Shown here piece after piece: positions 61,524 through 64,000 of a DNA stretch of 64,000 bases; the first letter of the stretch is position 1; each line of letters starts with the position of its first letter. Made by a program: the position numbers and the translations under genes. Source of the stretch: Rhodococcus sp. Z13 (GTDB taxonomy: Bacteria > Actinomycetota > Actinomycetes > Mycobacteriales > Mycobacteriaceae). Under the pieces are notes generated by a model. It saw only the letters and a program-made list of their open reading frames with translations, had not been told where the DNA came from and did not search any database. The stretch covers positions 4,458,668-4,522,667 of the forward strand of contig NZ_CP107551.1 in NCBI RefSeq assembly GCF_025837095.1, in the 5' to 3' direction.

Positions 61524-62080
61524 TCCTCGTCGGCGACGGTCGAGAGCAGTTCGAGGATCCGCGCGCGGAGGGCGGGGGTGTCGTCCTCCGCGGCGATGAG
61601 CCCGGCGAACAACGCCGATCCCGCGGCCATCACAAGTACGGCGCGGGCGTCGAGTTCGGCGTCGCCGTCCGCTCCTTCGGTGAACAGGGCGGTGCTGGGG
61701 CCGCTGAACGTGCGCCACAGGGTGCTGCGGAGGTCCTCGTGGTCGCGCAGGGCGGCGAGCAGTCCGGGCAGGGCCGCGCGCACCTCGGGGCGCGCGAACA
61801 GTTCGATGCTGCCCGAGACCACCCATTCGATCCAGCCCTTGCGGTCGATGCCGTCGTAGGGGGTGAGGTCGGGGGCCGAGCCGAGGAGGGCGTCGAGCAC
61901 CAGGTGGGCCTTGGTGGGCCAGCGGCGGGTGAGGGCGGCGCGGCCGACTCCGGCGCGGGCGGCGACGCCGCGCAGGCTCAGTCCGTCCCAGCCGTGCTCC
62001 CGGAGCATCTCGCGTGCGGCGGCGAGGACGTCGGCGTCGATACGGGGGTCGCGGGGGCGTCCGGCGGTGGTGGGCGGCAT
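61520..62080 (-). CDS. TetR-family regulator divergent from an old yellow enzyme
   Basis: 186 residues. Helix-turn-helix: IDADVLAAAREMLREHGWDG, LRGVAARAGVGRAALTRRWP, TKAHLVLDALLGSAPDL; C-terminal domain with WIEWVVSGSIELFARPEVRA and ALRDHEDLRSTLWRTFSGPS. It diverges from the OYE-family gene at 62189 and probably regulates it. The 3' end overlaps the anti-sigma stop codon. Confidence 0.85.
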   Translation of the reverse strand: MPPTTAGRPRDPRIDADVLAAAREMLREHGWDGLSLRGVAARAGVGRAALTRRWPTKAHLVLDALLGSAPDLTPYDGIDRKGWIEWVVSGSIELFARPEVRAALPGLLAALRDHEDLRSTLWRTFSGPSTALFTEGADGDAELDARAVLVMAAGSALFAGLIAAEDDTPALRARILELLSTVADED

Positions 62081-62188
62081 GTCTTCCGTGTCGGTGGGAT
62101 GTACGAGTGGGATTCGGGGTGGCAGCGACTGTGACGAGCGTTATAGTCGAAGCACAATTACGGTACCACTGGCATCGAAAGTAGGGGC
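62081..62188. promoter_or_regulatory. Divergent TetR/old yellow enzyme promoter region
   Basis: 108 nt. An AT-richer patch around 62138-62170 includes TTATAGTCG and CACAATTACGGTACC, suitable for -10 elements on both strands (TATAGT on plus). No perfect palindrome was found beyond GGTACC, so the operator is not defined. Confidence 0.4.
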
Positions 62189-63388
62189 ATGTCTTCGCCG
62201 CGACCCACCGTGTTCGAACCGGCCCGTCTCGGACCGCTCACCCTCCGCAACCGCATCGTCAAAGCAGCGACCTTCGAGGGTGTGATGCCCCGTGGCGCCG
62301 TGAGCGACGAACTCGTCGAATTCCACGCCGAGGTCGCGCGGGGAGGTACCGCGCTCACCACCGTCGCATACTGCTCGGTGTCCCCGTCGGGACGCGTCCA
62401 CCGCGACACGCTCGTCCTCGACGCCCACTCCGTACCCGGCCTGACCAGGCTCACCGACGCCGTCCACGCAGCCGGGGGCCTGGCCTCCGCGCAGATCGGC
62501 CATGCCGGGCTCGTCGCCAACCAGATCTCCAACCGCATGAAGACTCTGGCGCCGTCCACCCGCTTCAGCGCGCCCGCGATGGGCATCGTCCAGGGGGCGA
62601 GTCTCGAGCAGCTCGACCGCGTCGTCGAGGACTACACCCGGGCCGCCCGGTTCGCCGTCGAGGCCGGCTTCGACGCCGTGGAGGTCCACCTCGGCCACAA
62701 CTACCTGCTCAGCTCCTTCCTGAGCCCCAACCTCAACAAGCGCACCGACATGTACGGCGGCACCCTCGCCAAGCGCACTGCCTTCCCGCGCCGCGTCCTC
62801 GAGGCCGTGCGCACCGCGGTGGGGGAGCAGGTGGCGGTGATCGCCAAGTACAACATGACCGACGGCGTCCCCAAGGGCCTGTGGCTCGACGAATCACTGC
62901 CCATGGCCAAGCTCATCGAGGCCGACGGCACCATCGACGCGATGGAACTCACCGGCGGCAGCTCGCTGCTCAACGGCATGTACTTCTTCCGCGGCGACGT
63001 CCCCATGAAGGAGTTCGTCGCTTCGCAGCCTAAGGTCGTCGGCTGGGGCCTGAAGGTCTACGGCCCGAAGATCTTCCCGAAGCTGCCCTTCGAGGAGGCC
63101 TTCTTCCTGCCCATGGCCCGGCAGTTCCGGGAGGAGCTGAAGATCCCGCTGATCCTGCTCGGCGGCATCAACCGCATCGACACCATCGAGACCGCCCTGG
63201 ATGAGGGCTTCGAGTTCGTCGCGATGGGCCGGGCCCTGCTGCGCGATCCCTATCTCGTCCGCAAGTTCGAGGAGAAGGTCGCGCACGAGGGGCTGTGCAT
63301 CCACTGCAACAAGTGCATGCCCACGATCTACACCGGAACCCACTGCGTCATCCGCGAGACGCTGCGCGACGTTCCCGGCGCCGTCTAG
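62189..63388 (+). CDS. Old yellow enzyme-family NADH:flavin oxidoreductase
   Basis: 399 residues, single FMN TIM barrel: FEPARLGPLTLRNRIVKAAT, GLASAQIGHAGLVANQ (active-site His), FDAVEVHLGHNYLLSSFLSP, LILLGGINRIDTIETALDEG, FVAMGRALLRDPYLV, then a Cys cluster CIHCNKCMPTIYTGTHC as in 2,4-dienoyl-CoA reductases, likely a [4Fe-4S] site. The C-terminal FAD/NADPH domains of dienoyl-CoA reductase are absent. Substrate unknown, perhaps enones or enoyl-CoA. Divergent from its likely TetR regulator. Confidence 0.85.
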   Translation: MSSPRPTVFEPARLGPLTLRNRIVKAATFEGVMPRGAVSDELVEFHAEVARGGTALTTVAYCSVSPSGRVHRDTLVLDAHSVPGLTRLTDAVHAAGGLASAQIGHAGLVANQISNRMKTLAPSTRFSAPAMGIVQGASLEQLDRVVEDYTRAARFAVEAGFDAVEVHLGHNYLLSSFLSPNLNKRTDMYGGTLAKRTAFPRRVLEAVRTAVGEQVAVIAKYNMTDGVPKGLWLDESLPMAKLIEADGTIDAMELTGGSSLLNGMYFFRGDVPMKEFVASQPKVVGWGLKVYGPKIFPKLPFEEAFFLPMARQFREELKIPLILLGGINRIDTIETALDEGFEFVAMGRALLRDPYLVRKFEEKVAHEGLCIHCNKCMPTIYTGTHCVIRETLRDVPGAV

Positions 63389-63451
63389 GGGCACCCGGGT
63401 CGGCCGGTGCCCGTTCGTACCGCGTGACTGTGGTGGGACGCACGGCACGGA

Positions 63452-63478
63452 GGGAACAACACCGTTTACCCTGGTGTT
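63452..63478 (+). promoter_or_regulatory. SigH/SigR-type promoter upstream of trxB
   Basis: GGGAAC (63452-63457), an 18-nt spacer, then GTT (63476-63478), matching the disulfide-stress sigma factor consensus GGGAA(C/T)-N18-GTT described for Streptomyces SigR and mycobacterial SigH. It is 87 nt before the trxB start; thioredoxin reductase is a classical target of this sigma factor. Confidence 0.65.
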
Positions 63479-63564
63479 GACAGATTCTGTAGGCTGCCGT
63501 CCGGCTTCGGCCGGGCAGCCGCCGTCCCTGTGCCCTCGACAGACCACCCGGAAGGCTCCGCCGT

Positions 63565-64000
63565 ATGACGACCTCGCCCACGATTCACGACCTCATCATC
63601 GTCGGTTCGGGACCGGCCGGCTACACCGCGGCGATCTACGCCGCCCGCGCCGAACTCTCGCCGCTCGTGTTCGAGGGCACCCAGTTCGGTGGCGAGCTCA
63701 TGACCACCACCGAGGTCGAGAACTTCCCCGGGTTCAAGGACGGCATCATGGGCCCCGAGCTCATGGACCAGATGCGCGAGCAGGCGCTGCGCTTCGGCGC
63801 GAATCTGCGCACCGAGGACGTCGAGGAGATCGACCTGACGGGTGAGGTCAAGACCGTCGTCGCCAACGGCGAGACCTACAGCGCCCGCGCCGTCATCCTC
63901 GCGATGGGGGCCGAGCCGCGCTATCTCGGCGTGCCGGGGGAGGAGCGGCTCCTCGGCCGCGGTGTCTCCGCCTGCGCCACCTGCGACGGCTTCTTCTTCC
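63565..64000 (+). CDS. trxB: Thioredoxin reductase (N-terminal part, cut by window edge)
   Basis: First ~145 residues of an FAD-dependent thioredoxin reductase. FAD motif [20 protein letters not shown], then [19 protein letters not shown], and the redox-active CATC in [10 protein letters not shown] just before the edge. It reduces thioredoxin with NADPH in the cytoplasm. Start ATG 63565 has GGAAGG 9 nt upstream. The location after sigM and the anti-sigma gene matches trxB2 (Rv3913). Confidence 0.95.
   Translation, partial: MTTSPTIHDLIIVGSGPAGYTAAIYAARAELSPLVFEGTQFGGELMTTTEVENFPGFKDGIMGPELMDQMREQALRFGANLRTEDVEEIDLTGEVKTVVANGETYSARAVILAMGAEPRYLGVPGEERLLGRGVSACATCDGFFF

Overview
The window is chromosomal DNA from a high-GC actinobacterium, most likely Rhodococcus or a close relative in the Mycobacteriales. 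Evidence is the strong G/C bias at third codon positions, frequent GTG starts, many ATGA/GTGA gene overlaps, and conserved Corynebacteriales blocks: pcnA, a MutT4-like NUDIX gene, an Rv3909-like gene, murJ with a pseudokinase, sigM, an anti-sigma gene and trxB (51.5-64 kb); and an Rv0037c-like MFS gene, yqgE, leuS and a ponA1-like gene (1-44 kb). Their relatives in M. tuberculosis flank oriC, so the window is origin-proximal. dnaA is expected to the right of trxB.

Layout. 1-7 kb (minus strand): start of a class A penicillin-binding protein, an ABC sugar importer resembling LpqY-SugABC, and a sodium:alanine symporter. 7.1-8.4 kb: a DUF2786 gene translationally coupled to a HELAHH metalloprotein. 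8.7-14.0 kb: a compact ten-gene gas vesicle operon (T/Y, Z, A, F, G, O, J, L, S, K). 14.0-17.2 kb: a two-subunit acyl-CoA dehydrogenase operon divergent from a TetR gene. 17.2-35.4 kb: catabolic and accessory enzymes, including an F420-type oxidoreductase, Tat-exported PhoX, glucosylglycerate hydrolase, an SsuD-like monooxygenase, an MHS transporter, pirin, an EthA-like monooxygenase, a Pol-beta-N/PHP protein and several hydrolases. 35.5-44.2 kb: leuS, small membrane proteins, yqgE, and a TetR/epimerase pair with shared palindromic operators. 44.1-51.4 kb: a molybdate importer operon led by its own HTH-TOBE regulator, next to one very large gene fusing assimilatory nitrate reductase to a CysJ-type diflavin reductase. 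51.5-64 kb: the conserved pcnA-trxB block, with a TetR/old-yellow-enzyme pair inserted.

How genes work together. ModABC supplies molybdate for the molybdopterin cofactor of the adjacent nitrate reductase. The nitrate reductase promoter carries five pentamers on an exact 11-nt period, as expected for a GlnR/PhoP-family response regulator. The PhoX promoter carries similarly phased TCACC elements. The mod promoter has a palindrome between -35 and -10, suggesting autoregulation. trxB has a SigH/SigR-type promoter. Many genes start 6-8 nt after a TANNNT -10 hexamer, pointing to widespread leaderless transcripts. The most distinctive module is the gas vesicle operon, in which a StAR/SRPBCC protein and a protein with an acidic tail precede gvpA, and gvpA has two plausible starts separated by a poly-glycine leader.
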